A DNA stretch of 64,000 nt from UBA1189 sp045126595 (GCA_045126595.1 JBGVOS010000095.1:1-64000); one strand, 5' to 3'. Shown: positions 1 through 8,991, counted from the first letter of the stretch. Translations and numbers: made by a program. The notes: generated by a model not told the origin, from the letters alone.

Positions 1-2562
1 GAGGATGGTGGGCACGCTGAGCTTGCCAGTGTTGGCCACCAAGGGATCGGTCACCTCAAACTGATAGCCCTCCACGATGATCTCGATGGCGTTGGCAGTG
101 ACATCGGTAGCACCAATCTTCACCATCAGGCGGGGAGCACCCTTGATGCTCACCTCGGCAGCCTCGGAGCCGCGTGTAGAGAATTGGTTGAGCTCGGGTT
201 CGGCATCATAGTAGTAGGCGTTGTCGGTCACGATGAGCTCAGCAGCCGAGGCTACGGCCTCAAGTTCCACCTTCTTGCCACCCACGGTAGCCTTTACAGC
301 CTTAGGTGCAGCGTTCATGTAGATGCGCATCTCGGTGCTCTTTCTGCCCTCGAATCCCTCGAAGTAGCCTGTCGTGGGCTCCACGGTGATGGTGGCCTTA
401 CCCTTCTTTACCTTGCTGTTTACCTTGGTCTCCACATACTTACCCATGAGGTAAGCCTGTGTGCGACCATCGTCGTCATACTCGGTGAAGCTGCTCTCGC
501 CATAGGGGTAGATGTCGTAGATGCGGATGCTGGGATCGAGCTCATACACATTATTGTGAGGACGTGTGAGGGGCACGATGGCGCCAGCTTTCACGAAGAG
601 GGGCTGCTTCCACAGGGGGGCGTCGTAGCTGTTGATGATGCGTCCGCCCTTGTAGTGCTCACCGCTGAAGTAGTCAATCCACATGCCCTCGGGGAGGTAG
701 ATACCGTTGCGGATATCGTTACCCTCAGCATCAGCTGCAGTGTTCTGATAGATAGGAGCGATGAGGTAGTAGGGGCCAAACATATACTGATACTGTGTAG
801 CCTTGCCCAAGGTGTAGGCGTTCTCGGTGTCGAGGAACATGGCGCGTACCATAGGCATGCCGTCAACTGACTCGCGAGCGATGCTATAGGTATAGGGCAT
901 AATCACAGACTTCCACTTCAAGTATGAGCGGTTGATTGATGTTGCGGGCTCGCCAAGAGCTTGGGGATACTTCTCATTGGCACCCCAGCCGTCCATGTTG
1001 AGTTCCATGGGAGTAAAGGTCTTCCACTGGAAGTCGCGCACGTTGACGGGCACGTTCTTACCACCGAAGATACCGTCCATATCGGATGACACGTTGGGCT
1101 GACCTGAGAGGCCTGAACCGATGTATGTGGGGATGTGGAAGCGGATGTACTCCCAGTTACCTCCTGTCTGGTCACCACTCCAGAGGCCTGCATAGCGCTG
1201 TGTGCCTGCCCAGCCGTCGAGTGAGATGATGAAGGGGCGAGCATCGTTACCATACTGGGGCATGATGGTAGCCACGTCGGCCACACCGTTGAGGCCGAAC
1301 GAGTAGCCGGCACCTACCCAAGCCACGTCGGTTTTGAGTACGCGTACACCAGCGTCGCGCACCTCGCGTACGATGTCGCGTTGCAAGAGAGCCTCGATGC
1401 CCTCGACGGGGTGCAGGTCGCTCTGTGTCCAGAGACCTACCTCTACGCCACGCTCGCGAGCATATTCACCAAACTGACGAAGGTTCTCCACGTTGCCTTC
1501 GAGTGTACCTGTCTGTCCGTAGCCAGCACCATAACCGTCGTTGGGGAGCACCCAGCCGAGGGGCATGTCATAAGCAGCGTAGCGGTCTACCACGGCACGA
1601 GCCGAGAACTGATAGTTCTTCTTCTCACCATTGAGCGACTCCTTGATGCCGCCATTGTCCTTCTGGCTCTCCTTGTAGCGCTTGCCATCCTCGAAGAGCA
1701 CGCCATTGCCGTCGGTTGACTCTGTCCAGTAGTCGCGGTTATAAGCGTTGAGGTGACCCTCATAGAAGCCAAACTTGGGCAACAACACGGGGTTACCAGT
1801 GAGCTGATAGAAGTCATTAAGCAATGCCACGGGGCCCTCGTCGACCATCACGAAGAGGTCGAGGTAGTCGCCATCGTGCTGCATCTTCACGGTGCCATCG
1901 GCCTCAGAGTTGAAGTCGTACTGACCCTTCTTGAAGGTATACCACATCACGCCATAGCCACCGGTCGACCAGTAGAAGGGAGTGGGCGAAGCCACACCGC
2001 CGTCGACCCAGTTATTTGAGTTGACAATCTGAATCACCTTGCCAGCGTGTGAGAAACGGCCATTCTGCATACCGCCACCGTAGAAATACTCCTTGTCGGC
2101 AGCCTTCACGGTCATCGCAGCCACACCCTCCTTGATGGTAGCGGGAGTAGTCTCCTCGAACACCACCTTCTTCGTAGCGCGGTCGGTCACGGTCATGAGG
2201 CCAGTAGCCTTGTTCACCACCACCTTGATGCGGGGAGTTGTCATCACGGTCTTGCCGGCGCTCTCCTTCACGGTGAGGCTTGTCACCTCGCGACGGGGGT
2301 TATTCACCAAGATCTGTGCCTCGGGAGTAGCCACGGGGTCGCGCATCTCACCGCCCTGAGGGTCTTGGAATACGCGTACGATGTCGTCGCCGTAGAAGTC
2401 AAACACACGGCACATGCTATCGGGCATGATGACCTCCACGGTCGTGCCATTCACCTGCTCTCCTCCCATGCTATCGCACTGGGCCAATGTCAAGAGAGCC
2501 ACTGCTGCCAAAGCCGTATTCGCGGCCACTTTGGCAAAACGATTCAATAAGTTTTTCATCAT
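1..2562 (-). CDS. Glycoside hydrolase family 31 lipoprotein (3' end outside window)
   Basis: This is a predicted exported alpha-glycosidase-type enzyme. The reading frame is open from the start at 2562 (a second Met lies at 2559) through position 1, giving 854 residues in the window, so the C-terminus is missing. The N-terminus is a lipoprotein signal with lipobox LAQC. An N-terminal beta-sandwich precedes a TIM barrel. The motif VLKTDVAWVGAGYSFG carries the expected nucleophile Asp412, and LWSGDQTGG carries the expected acid/base Asp464. A beta-rich region that looks like DUF5110 follows. These are GH31 hallmarks; substrate cannot be read from the sequence. GH31 lipoproteins of Bacteroidales usually act at the outer membrane or in the periplasm on alpha-glucans or xylosides. 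No SusC/SusD pair lies immediately upstream, so a glycan locus, if any, would be to the left. Confidence 0.88.
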   Translation of the reverse strand, partial: MMKNLLNRFAKVAANTALAAVALLTLAQCDSMGGEQVNGTTVEVIMPDSMCRVFDFYGDDIVRVFQDPQGGEMRDPVATPEAQILVNNPRREVTSLTVKESAGKTVMTTPRIKVVVNKATGLMTVTDRATKKVVFEETTPATIKEGVAAMTVKAADKEYFYGGGMQNGRFSHAGKVIQIVNSNNWVDGGVASPTPFYWSTGGYGVMWYTFKKGQYDFNSEADGTVKMQHDGDYLDLFVMVDEGPVALLNDFYQLTGNPVLLPKFGFYEGHLNAYNRDYWTESTDGNGVLFEDGKRYKESQKDNGGIKESLNGEKKNYQFSARAVVDRYAAYDMPLGWVLPNDGYGAGYGQTGTLEGNVENLRQFGEYARERGVEVGLWTQSDLHPVEGIEALLQRDIVREVRDAGVRVLKTDVAWVGAGYSFGLNGVADVATIMPQYGNDARPFIISLDGWAGTQRYAGLWSGDQTGGNWEYIRFHIPTYIGSGLSGQPNVSSDMDGIFGGKNVPVNVRDFQWKTFTPMELNMDGWGANEKYPQALGEPATSINRSYLKWKSVIMPYTYSIARESVDGMPMVRAMFLDTENAYTLGKATQYQYMFGPYYLIAPIYQNTAADAEGNDIRNGIYLPEGMWIDYFSGEHYKGGRIINSYDAPLWKQPLFVKAGAIVPLTRPHNNVYELDPSIRIYDIYPYGESSFTEYDDDGRTQAYLMGKYVETKVNSKVKKGKATITVEPTTGYFEGFEGRKSTEMRIYMNAAPKAVKATVGGKKVELEAVASAAELIVTDNAYYYDAEPELNQFSTRGSEAAEVSIKGAPRLMVKIGATDVTANAIEIIVEGYQFEVTDPLVANTGKLSVPTIL

Positions 2563-2846
2563 GTTATTAAATTGAGTGTATAAGTGTTCTAAATTTAGGG
2601 TGTAAAATTATAAATTTTAAGGCAAACCACCAAACATATCCCTCAGAAGTTGTCGTTTTTAACCACTTTTCGCCCCCTCGAGTCAACATTTTGCAAGTGC
2701 CATCAGCCGAGTTAGAGAAGAGAAAGAAAGATGCCGAGCACCGCCACCCGACATCAAAATCTTCAAGAATCGCCCATTTCATCGGTGTTTTTTGCGATTC
2801 ATGGCATCAACAAAACAGGACGACTTAGGTCCACATCAGAGGGGGA

Positions 2847-3032
2847 GGCGTTACAGCGTTACGTTACAGTTAATATGCGCACTCCCAATTAGGAGAGTAA
2901 AGTTTATGTGAAAAAATCCTTATTTAATTGTATTAGATATACTACGTATATATAATACTTAAATAAGCCTATATATATCTACACAATCGAAAATGACTGC
3001 GCAAAAAACTGTAACGCTTGTAACGTAACGCC
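2847..3032. repeat. Nested inverted repeat with six GTTAC boxes
   Basis: The left outer arm (2847-2871) and right outer arm (3007-3032) are inverted relative to each other. Each has three GTTAC boxes, in slightly different order. Between them is a second, AT-rich inverted repeat: 2919-2935 pairs with 2953-2967 around a TATA-rich centre. The structure is about 186 bases long and holds no gene. Its role is unknown; protein binding, a replication-like site, or the remnant of a small mobile element are all possible. Confidence 0.6.
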
Positions 3033-3042
3033 CCATTCCGTA

Positions 3043-3127
3043 GGTAGACTGTTCACGCGCCGTCGGTGTACCCACCGCGGCGCATCGGTATGCCCTCGGG
3101 AGTGCATCGGTAGACTGTCCGCGCGCC
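3043..3127. repeat. Imperfect direct repeat, 19 bases, 66 bases apart
   Basis: GGTAGACTGTTCACGCGCC at 3043-3061 recurs at 3109-3127 with two differences. A shorter motif, GCATCGGTA, also occurs twice (3082 and 3104). The segment is much richer in G+C than the AT-rich sequence around it. Confidence 0.6.
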
Positions 3128-3233
3128 ACGCATGCATAAAATTTATCTCTCACATCCACAGCAACTTGCAAAAAGAAGAAACCAAAAGAAACCAGAAGAA
3201 ACCAATAAGTGTAAGCGACAAATTCCTTTACCG

Positions 3234-3242
3234 TATCTTTGC
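3234..3242 (+). promoter_or_regulatory. Candidate -7 box TATCTTTGC
   Basis: The box matches the Bacteroidetes -7 consensus TAnnTTTG. An ATG at 3246 follows almost directly and is in frame with the CYTH gene. The more likely use is a transcript with a leader of about 150 bases reading into the CYTH start at 3402. No good -33 TTTG is visible. Confidence 0.4.
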
Positions 3243-3401
3243 AGCATGAAACAAAAAGATAATTTCACACCAATGGCTTTACTCTTCACACCACAATCCA
3301 CAGACTTACGCACAATAGTAAGAGGGTTTCAAGATTTCTTCAAGAATATCCTTCAAAAGTGCTTTTTTTTAATTACTTTCGCATCGAAAAACGCATCTGC
3401 T

Positions 3402-3881
3402 ATGAAAGAGATCGAACGCAAGTTTCTCGTCACCGACGATAGTTACCGCACCTTGGCCTATGCCAAGGACGACATCCTGCAGGGCTACATCTGTAGCGGC
3501 CACGGCCACACGGTGCGCGTGCGCACCCGAGGCGACAAGGGCTACCTCACCATCAAGGGTCCCTCGCTGGATGGGGGCATCAGCCGCTTCGAGTGGGAGA
3601 AGGAGATTACCCTCGACGATGCACGCCAGCTCTTCACCCTCTGTGGCGAGCGCATCGAGAAGACTCGCTACCTAGTACGAAACGGCAAGCACGTGGTCGA
3701 AGTCGATGAGTTTCATGGCGAAAACGAGGGCCTCGTGTTTGCCGAGATTGAGCTATCCTCTGTCGACGAGGAGTACATCCTACCCCCCTTCCTCGGCCGC
3801 GAGGTCACGGGCGACAAGCACTACTACAATGCCTACATCAGCCGGCATCCCTATCCGGAGTGGAGAGACGAGATATACTAA
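3402..3881 (+). CDS. CYTH domain protein (inorganic triphosphatase/adenylate-cyclase-like fold)
   Basis: The 159-residue protein opens with the CYTH signature ExExK as EIERKF at residues 3-8. It continues with alternating charged strands such as TVRVRTRG, YLTIKG and FAEIELSS, which fit the triphosphate tunnel fold. The family binds triphosphate substrates with a divalent metal; bacterial members of this size are usually tripolyphosphatases or of unknown role. The frame is open upstream to 3132, but the family starts at the MKEIERKF Met, so I chose 3402. The stop is 29 bases before porP, so the two may be co-transcribed. The exact substrate is unknown. Confidence 0.85.
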   Translation: MKEIERKFLVTDDSYRTLAYAKDDILQGYICSGHGHTVRVRTRGDKGYLTIKGPSLDGGISRFEWEKEITLDDARQLFTLCGERIEKTRYLVRNGKHVVEVDEFHGENEGLVFAEIELSSVDEEYILPPFLGREVTGDKHYYNAYISRHPYPEWRDEIY

Positions 3882-3910
3882 ACGCGCAGCTTTGCCGTTA
3901 TCTTTAAGGT

Positions 3911-4849
3911 ATGAACATCCGCAAGACGATATTGATCCTGTGTGCAGTGCTCTCGGCCGTGGCGGCGAGGGCGCAGTTCGACACCCACTTCACCCACTAC
4001 TGGGCGTTGCAGGGCTACTACAACCCTGCCTCGGCGGGGCTGAGCGGGCGGCTCAACATGTATGGCACCTATGCCATGCAGATGGCGGGCTATACCAATG
4101 CTCCAGCCACGATGCTCATCGGTGCCGATATGGTGCTGCCCACGGCGAAGAAGAACCACGCGGTGAGTGCCAACCTCTACAACGAGTCCATCGGCCTGTT
4201 TACCAACCAGCGCCTCTTCGCGGGCTATGCCTACCGCTTCAAGCTGTGGGGCGGGCGCATGGCGGTGGGTGTCAACGCGGGTTCGCTGGAGCAAAAGTTC
4301 GACGGCTCGAAGGTGGAGGCCGAGGAGAGCACCGACGCTGCCTTCCCCTCGTCGGAGGTCGACGGCACGGGCTTTGACCTCACGGCAGGCGTACACTACA
4401 CGCACCGCCTCTTCTACGCCGGAGTGGCGATGATGCACGTCACCGCACCCACCATCGAACTGGGCGAGACGCACGAAATCAAGGTAGACCCCACATATTA
4501 TTTCAGCGGCGGATGCAATATTCAGCTAAAGAATCCGTTACTATCCATACAGCCCTCGATGCAAGTGATGACCGACCTGCAGGCCTGGAGGGCCGACCTC
4601 ACGGTGCGGGGCACCTACACCTACGACGAGAAACGCTACTACGCGGGCCTTACCTACAGCCCCATGACGTCGGTAGCCATCCTCCTCGGCGGAGAGATCA
4701 ACAGCATATCGTTCGGCTATGCCTACGAGCTGTTCACCTCGGGGGTAGGACTCATCCACGGAAGCCACGACCTGTATGTGGGGTATGTGATGGACCTGGA
4801 CCTGTTTAAGAAAGGAAGAAACAAACATAAAAGTATACGTATATTATAA
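3911..4849 (+). CDS. porP: T9SS outer membrane protein, PorP/SprF family
   Basis: The 312-residue protein has a signal peptide ending near residue 22 (VAARAQ). It opens with the family's usual FDTHFTHYWALQGYYNPA stretch and then shows outer-membrane beta-strands. PorP/SprF proteins belong to the type IX secretion machinery or its surface attachment of cargo. It lies directly before gldK, gldL, gldM and gldN in the order known for Porphyromonas porPKLMN, which strongly supports the call over the many stand-alone PorP paralogues. A TATCTTTA box (3899-3906) lies immediately before the ATG, too close for a normal leader, so transcription may start upstream of the CYTH gene. Confidence 0.9.
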   Translation: MNIRKTILILCAVLSAVAARAQFDTHFTHYWALQGYYNPASAGLSGRLNMYGTYAMQMAGYTNAPATMLIGADMVLPTAKKNHAVSANLYNESIGLFTNQRLFAGYAYRFKLWGGRMAVGVNAGSLEQKFDGSKVEAEESTDAAFPSSEVDGTGFDLTAGVHYTHRLFYAGVAMMHVTAPTIELGETHEIKVDPTYYFSGGCNIQLKNPLLSIQPSMQVMTDLQAWRADLTVRGTYTYDEKRYYAGLTYSPMTSVAILLGGEINSISFGYAYELFTSGVGLIHGSHDLYVGYVMDLDLFKKGRNKHKSIRIL

Positions 4850-4855
4850 AGTCGT

Positions 4856-6280
4856 ATGAAAAAGAACATGATGATAATCTTGGCCGCTGCGGCAATATTG
4901 CTCACCTCGTGCATGGGAGCGAGCAATGCAGCCATGGCCGTAGGCGGCGAACTGACGGGCTCACGCACGGCAGCATTCAACGAACCCGCCCCCTTCGGCA
5001 TGGTACTCGTGCCGCGTGGTTCGCTCAAGCTCGGCGAGGAGGAGACCGACACGCTGTGGGGCTCAAGTGCACCCTACAAGGAGATTTCAGTGGAGTCGTT
5101 CTGGATGGACGATACCGAGATAACCAATGCCGAGTACCGCCAGTTTGTGCACTGGGTGCGCGACTCGATCATCCGCGAGCGCCTCGCCGACCCTGCCTAC
5201 GGCGGCGACGAGACCTTCAAGATCGAGGAGGACGAGTATGGCGAGCCCATCACCCCCTATCTCAACTGGAAGAAGCCCATCCCCTGGCGCAAGGCGACCG
5301 AAGACCAGCTCATCGCTATCATGAGCGTGTATCGCCGCAACCCCTACACCGGTGCTATGGAGCTCGACCCCACACAGATGAACTACCGCTACGAAATCGT
5401 GGACTACACCCAGGCGGCCAAGCGCAAGAACCAGCTCGACGCGACCAAGCGCGTGCGTAACACCGACGTGAAGGTCAACCCCGACGAGGTCATCATGATA
5501 TCGAAGGATACGGCCTACATCGACGAGGACGGACGCATCGTACGCGAGACCATCAACCGTCCGCTCTCAGGCCCGTCGGACTTCGTGAACACCTACATCG
5601 TGAACATCTTCCCCGACACCACCTGCTGGATCAACGACTTCCCCAATGCCAACAACGAGATGTACATGCAGCTCTACTTCAACCACCCCAACTACAACGA
5701 CTATCCCGTGGTGGGCGTGAGCTGGGAGCAGGCCAACGCCTTCTGTGCATGGCGCACCGAGTTCCTCCTCCGCGGTCTGGGTCCTCAAGCCAAGTACGTG
5801 CAGCGCTACCGCCTCCCGACAGAGGCCGAGTGGGAGTATGCGGCACGCGGCAAGGAGGGTACCCTCTTCCCCTGGATGCAGGACGGCACGAAGAGCGACG
5901 AGGGCTGCTTCTATGCCAACTTCAAGCCCGAACGGGGCAACTACACCAAGGACGGCAGCCTCATCACCACCAAGGTGGGCTCCTACTCGGCCAACAGCCA
6001 CGGCCTCTTCGACATGGCGGGCAACGTAGCCGAATGGACCTCGACCGTATACACCGAGGCGGGCGTACTGCAGATGAGCGACATGAACCCTGAACTCTTC
6101 TACAACGCCGCCAAGGAAGACCCCTACTACATGAAGAAGAAGACCGTGCGCGGCGGCTCATGGAAGGACCCCGAGAAGTTCATCCAGTCGGTATCGCGCA
6201 CCTATGAATATCAGAATGAGACACGCTCTTACATCGGCTTCCGCTGTGTGCGCTCGTATGTAGGGACAATCAGAAAATAA
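4856..6280 (+). CDS. gldK: T9SS ring lipoprotein GldK/PorK
   Basis: This 474-residue lipoprotein has lipobox LTSC with Cys19. The rest is a formylglycine-generating-enzyme (FGE-sulfatase) fold, shown by VVGVSWEQANAFCAW, RLPTEAEWEYAARG, GLFDMAGNVAEW and VRGGSWKD. In T9SS this fold is structural: GldK and GldN form the periplasmic ring under the outer membrane. It starts 6 bases after porP. A family-typical insertion with acidic stretches (about residues 110-260) splits the fold. An ordinary FGE-like enzyme is unlikely given its place between porP and gldL. Confidence 0.94.
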   Translation: MKKNMMIILAAAAILLTSCMGASNAAMAVGGELTGSRTAAFNEPAPFGMVLVPRGSLKLGEEETDTLWGSSAPYKEISVESFWMDDTEITNAEYRQFVHWVRDSIIRERLADPAYGGDETFKIEEDEYGEPITPYLNWKKPIPWRKATEDQLIAIMSVYRRNPYTGAMELDPTQMNYRYEIVDYTQAAKRKNQLDATKRVRNTDVKVNPDEVIMISKDTAYIDEDGRIVRETINRPLSGPSDFVNTYIVNIFPDTTCWINDFPNANNEMYMQLYFNHPNYNDYPVVGVSWEQANAFCAWRTEFLLRGLGPQAKYVQRYRLPTEAEWEYAARGKEGTLFPWMQDGTKSDEGCFYANFKPERGNYTKDGSLITTKVGSYSANSHGLFDMAGNVAEWTSTVYTEAGVLQMSDMNPELFYNAAKEDPYYMKKKTVRGGSWKDPEKFIQSVSRTYEYQNETRSYIGFRCVRSYVGTIRK

Positions 6281-6287
6281 AAAGAGA

Positions 6288-6418
6288 GGCCTCCCCTAAC
6301 CCCTCCCAAGGAGGGGAACTAAAGAGTCCACTAAAAAAGAATAGAATAACGATATAAAAAAACAAATCCTCTCCGCGGTTTTCCGAGTCACCCCTCCTTG
6401 GGAGGGGCGGGGGAGGCC
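6288..6418. repeat. MITE-like palindromic element, copy A (gldK-gldL gap)
   Basis: The element is about 131 bases with terminal inverted repeats of 28-29 bases (6288-6316 and 6391-6418) that are nearly perfect, built on CCTCCCAAGGAGGGG. The AT-rich core (about 6322-6365) and the CCTCTCCGCGGTTT segment are shared almost base for base with copy B at 8839-8977. It holds no open frame of note and could fold into a long hairpin in the mRNA. Confidence 0.85.
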
Positions 6419-6432
6419 CAAAATAGAACTAT

Positions 6433-7251
6433 ATGGAAAAGAAACAAGGCATGATTTCCCGCTTCCAGGACTTCCTGGAGACACAGAAGGGACAAACCAT
6501 ATTGAACTACCTCTACAGCTGGGGTGCAGCAGTCGTTATCTTGGGTGCACTGTTCAAACTCACCCACATCGAAGGAGCCGACCTCATGCTGTTCCTCGGT
6601 ATGGGTACCGAGGTGCTCACCTTCATCGTCAACGGCTTTGAGCGCCAGTCAAGCGCAAAAGAGGAGGCCACCGGCACAGCAGCTCCCGTGGTTATCGGCG
6701 GTGCTCCTGCAGCAGCCGGCACAGTCATCGCCAGCGCAGGCTCCGTACCCGCAGAGACCGGCAACGCTGGTTCTAACGCATCAGCCGCGCCCCAACTCGA
6801 TGCTGACACCCTCAACGCTATGGCAAACATCGCAGCCGCCAACGCTGCCGTGGCTGCCGCACAGAACATGGCACAGGGCACCGCTCCCGCCCAGCCGGCA
6901 GTGCCCGTTGTGGATGGCAAGGTCGATGTCCCCGAGCTACAGCAGGTAACCCAGGACTACATCGAGAAGCTGCGCGAGCTCACCGAGTCGTTCCAGCATA
7001 TCTCGGACCAGTCATCGCAGCTTGAAGCCAGCGCCGACGAGGTGGAACGCCTGAGCCGCAACCTCACCTCTATCAACACCATCTATGAGATGCACCTCAA
7101 GAGCCTCGGCTCGCAGATTGGCAACATCGACCTCGTCAACGAACAGACACGCCGCATGGCCGAGCAGATAGAGGAGCTCAACCGCGTATATGACCGCATG
7201 CTGCAGTCGATGACCGTGAACATGAAGCCCATACAGAATAAGGAAGCCTAA
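6433..7251 (+). CDS. gldL: T9SS inner-membrane motor protein GldL/PorL
   Basis: The 272-residue protein has two membrane helices at about residues 23-42 and 50-68. They include a KLTH motif after helix 1 and an acidic residue inside helix 2 (GMGTEVLTF, Glu60). Charged residues here are thought to carry the proton flow that powers T9SS. A low-complexity Ala/Pro-rich linker (about 76-155) is followed by a coiled coil (about 165-260). GldL works with GldM as the rotary motor. It is separated from gldK by repeat element A and is 12 bases from gldM. Confidence 0.94.
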   Translation: MEKKQGMISRFQDFLETQKGQTILNYLYSWGAAVVILGALFKLTHIEGADLMLFLGMGTEVLTFIVNGFERQSSAKEEATGTAAPVVIGGAPAAAGTVIASAGSVPAETGNAGSNASAAPQLDADTLNAMANIAAANAAVAAAQNMAQGTAPAQPAVPVVDGKVDVPELQQVTQDYIEKLRELTESFQHISDQSSQLEASADEVERLSRNLTSINTIYEMHLKSLGSQIGNIDLVNEQTRRMAEQIEELNRVYDRMLQSMTVNMKPIQNKEA

Positions 7252-7263
7252 CACACACGCACT

Positions 7264-8838
7264 ATGAGCGCAGGAAAGAAAAAGCTGTCTCCCCGTCAGC
7301 GAATGATTAACTTGATGTACGTCGTACTGATGGCGATGCTCGCCCTCAATGTGTCGTCCGATGTGCTCAATGGCTTCACCATCGTCGACTCGGGACTCAA
7401 CCGCAGTACCGACAACGCCACCAAGCAAAACCTCGAGATCTATCAGGACTTTGAAGCACAGATGGCCAAGAATCCCGAAAAGGTGGGTGAATGGTATGCC
7501 AAGGCAAAGCGCGTGAAGGAGCTCTCCGACTCGGCCTACAACTATGCCGAGGAACTGAAACTACGCATGGTACGCGAAGCCGACGGAAAAAAGGCTGACG
7601 TCCGCAACATCAAGAACAAGGAAGACCTCGAGGCCGCCAATTACATTATGCTCTCGCCTGTCACCGGCGAGGGACAGAAACTCTACGAGCTCATCAACAA
7701 CTACCGTGACGAGGTGGTATCGATGATTACCGACACCGTGCAGCAGCGCATCATCAGTGACAACTTTGACACGTCGGTGCCCAACACGGAGAATGCCTTG
7801 GGCAAGAACTGGCAACAATACAACTTCGAGAACATGCCCGTAGCCGCTGCCGTGACGCTGCTTACCAAGTTCCAGAACGACGTGCGCTACGCCGAAGGCG
7901 AGATACTGCACGACCTCAACGAAAACATTGACGCCACTGACGTGCGTGTGAATGAGCTGAGCGCCTACGTCATCCCGACCTCGCAGAACGTCGTTCGCGG
8001 CAATACCTTCGGTGCACGCATCATCATGGCTGCCGTGGACACTACACAGCGCCCCAACATCTACATCAACGACAAGCTTGTAGAGACCAAGAACGGTTGG
8101 TATGAGGTGCCCTGCAACAGTACGGGCGACTTCACCTTGAACGGATACCTGGAACTTAACGATGGTTCGGGCGAGACCGTGCGCCGCAACTTCACACAGA
8201 AATATACCGTGGTAGACCCCGTGGCTACCGTGTCGGCCTCGATGATGAACGTGCTCTATGCCGGTTATGACAACCCCATCGCCATCTCGGTGCCCGGTGT
8301 ACCCAGCAACAAGGTGTCGGCACGCATCGCCAATGGCAACGGAACCCTGCGCCCCGCAGCAGGCGGCTTCATCGCCCACCCCACGAAGGTAGGCTCCGAC
8401 GTGGTGATTGCCGTGAGTGCCGAGCAGAGCGGCCGTCAGATGAGCATGGGCGAGTACACCTTCCGTGTGCGCCAGTTGCCCGACCCCACCCCCTTCATTG
8501 AATATACCGACGACAAGGGCGTGACCCAGCGCTATCGTGGCGGTGGCACCAAGATAAAGAAGCAGGACCTGATGACCGCCGACGGCATCGTGGCCGCCAT
8601 CGACGACGGACTGCTCAACATCGGTTTCCGTGTCATCAGCTTCGAGACCGTGACCTTCGACAACATGGGTAACGCCATGCCTGAACTGTCCAACGGAGCC
8701 AAGTTCTCGGACCGTCAGAAGAACACCTTCCGCCGCCTCACCCGTGGCAAGCGCTTCTACATCTCGAGCGTGAAGGCCGTAGGACCCGATGGCATAGAAC
8801 GCCAGTTGCCGTCAACATTGGAAGTGATAATCAATTAA
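7264..8838 (+). CDS. gldM: T9SS motor and periplasmic shaft protein GldM/PorM
   Basis: The 524-residue protein has one N-terminal membrane helix (about residues 15-31, RMINLMYVVLMAMLALNV) and a long periplasmic part matching the four-domain GldM layout. The helical first domain covers roughly residues 40-220, with beta-rich domains following. The helix joins the GldL ring, and the shaft reaches the GldK/GldN ring. It lies directly after gldL and before gldN, with repeat element B in between. The length is normal for the family. Confidence 0.95.
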   Translation: MSAGKKKLSPRQRMINLMYVVLMAMLALNVSSDVLNGFTIVDSGLNRSTDNATKQNLEIYQDFEAQMAKNPEKVGEWYAKAKRVKELSDSAYNYAEELKLRMVREADGKKADVRNIKNKEDLEAANYIMLSPVTGEGQKLYELINNYRDEVVSMITDTVQQRIISDNFDTSVPNTENALGKNWQQYNFENMPVAAAVTLLTKFQNDVRYAEGEILHDLNENIDATDVRVNELSAYVIPTSQNVVRGNTFGARIIMAAVDTTQRPNIYINDKLVETKNGWYEVPCNSTGDFTLNGYLELNDGSGETVRRNFTQKYTVVDPVATVSASMMNVLYAGYDNPIAISVPGVPSNKVSARIANGNGTLRPAAGGFIAHPTKVGSDVVIAVSAEQSGRQMSMGEYTFRVRQLPDPTPFIEYTDDKGVTQRYRGGGTKIKKQDLMTADGIVAAIDDGLLNIGFRVISFETVTFDNMGNAMPELSNGAKFSDRQKNTFRRLTRGKRFYISSVKAVGPDGIERQLPSTLEVIIN

Positions 8839-8977
8839 GGGGCTCCCCCAACCCCCTCCCGAAGAGGAGGCTTACAGAGTCCTCTAAAAGAGAATAATAG
8901 AATAACGATATATAAAAACAAATCCTCTCCGCGGTTTACCGAGTCACCCCTCCTTGGGAGGGGCAAGGGGGAGGCCC
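8839..8977. repeat. MITE-like palindromic element, copy B (gldM-gldN gap)
   Basis: This second copy is about 139 bases and starts right after the gldM stop. The left arm (8839-8870) and right arm (8947-8977) are inverted repeats, less perfect than in copy A. The core, including ATAGAATAACGATAT and CCTCTCCGCGGTTT, is nearly identical to copy A. The two copies sit in the same orientation inside one operon, 2.5 kb apart. Confidence 0.85.
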
Positions 8978-8991
8978 TAAATAAAGTAAAA

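Larger units (their letters stand above)
2563..3401. other. 839-base intergenic region with nested repeats, no convincing gene
   Basis: This AT-rich gap separates the minus-strand GH31 gene from the plus-strand CYTH gene. Small open frames at 2567-2782 and 2959-3171 look random and match no family I know. The region holds a nested inverted repeat (2847-3032), a G+C-rich direct repeat (3043-3127), a short run of AGAAACCA-type repeats (3174-3204) and a promoter-like box at 3234-3242. Confidence 0.7.

Noticed and set aside
184..870. Plus-strand open frame in the first kilobase
   Set aside because: It runs antisense to the GH31 gene, whose catalytic motifs are unmistakable on the minus strand.
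2959..3171. Minus-strand 70-codon open frame in the gene-free region
   Set aside because: It runs through the repeats, has no promoter or family match, and its codon use looks random.
3174..3204. Short AGAAACCA repeats as a possible CRISPR array
   Set aside because: The units are about 10 bases with no spacers and no cas genes nearby; this is only a simple-sequence run.
3132..3401. N-terminal extension of the CYTH protein
   Set aside because: The frame is open, but the extra residues match nothing, and the family begins at MKEIERKF.
4856..6280. GldK as a sulfatase-modifying enzyme
   Set aside because: The fold is FGE-like, but the lipobox, insertions and position between porP and gldL identify the T9SS ring protein.
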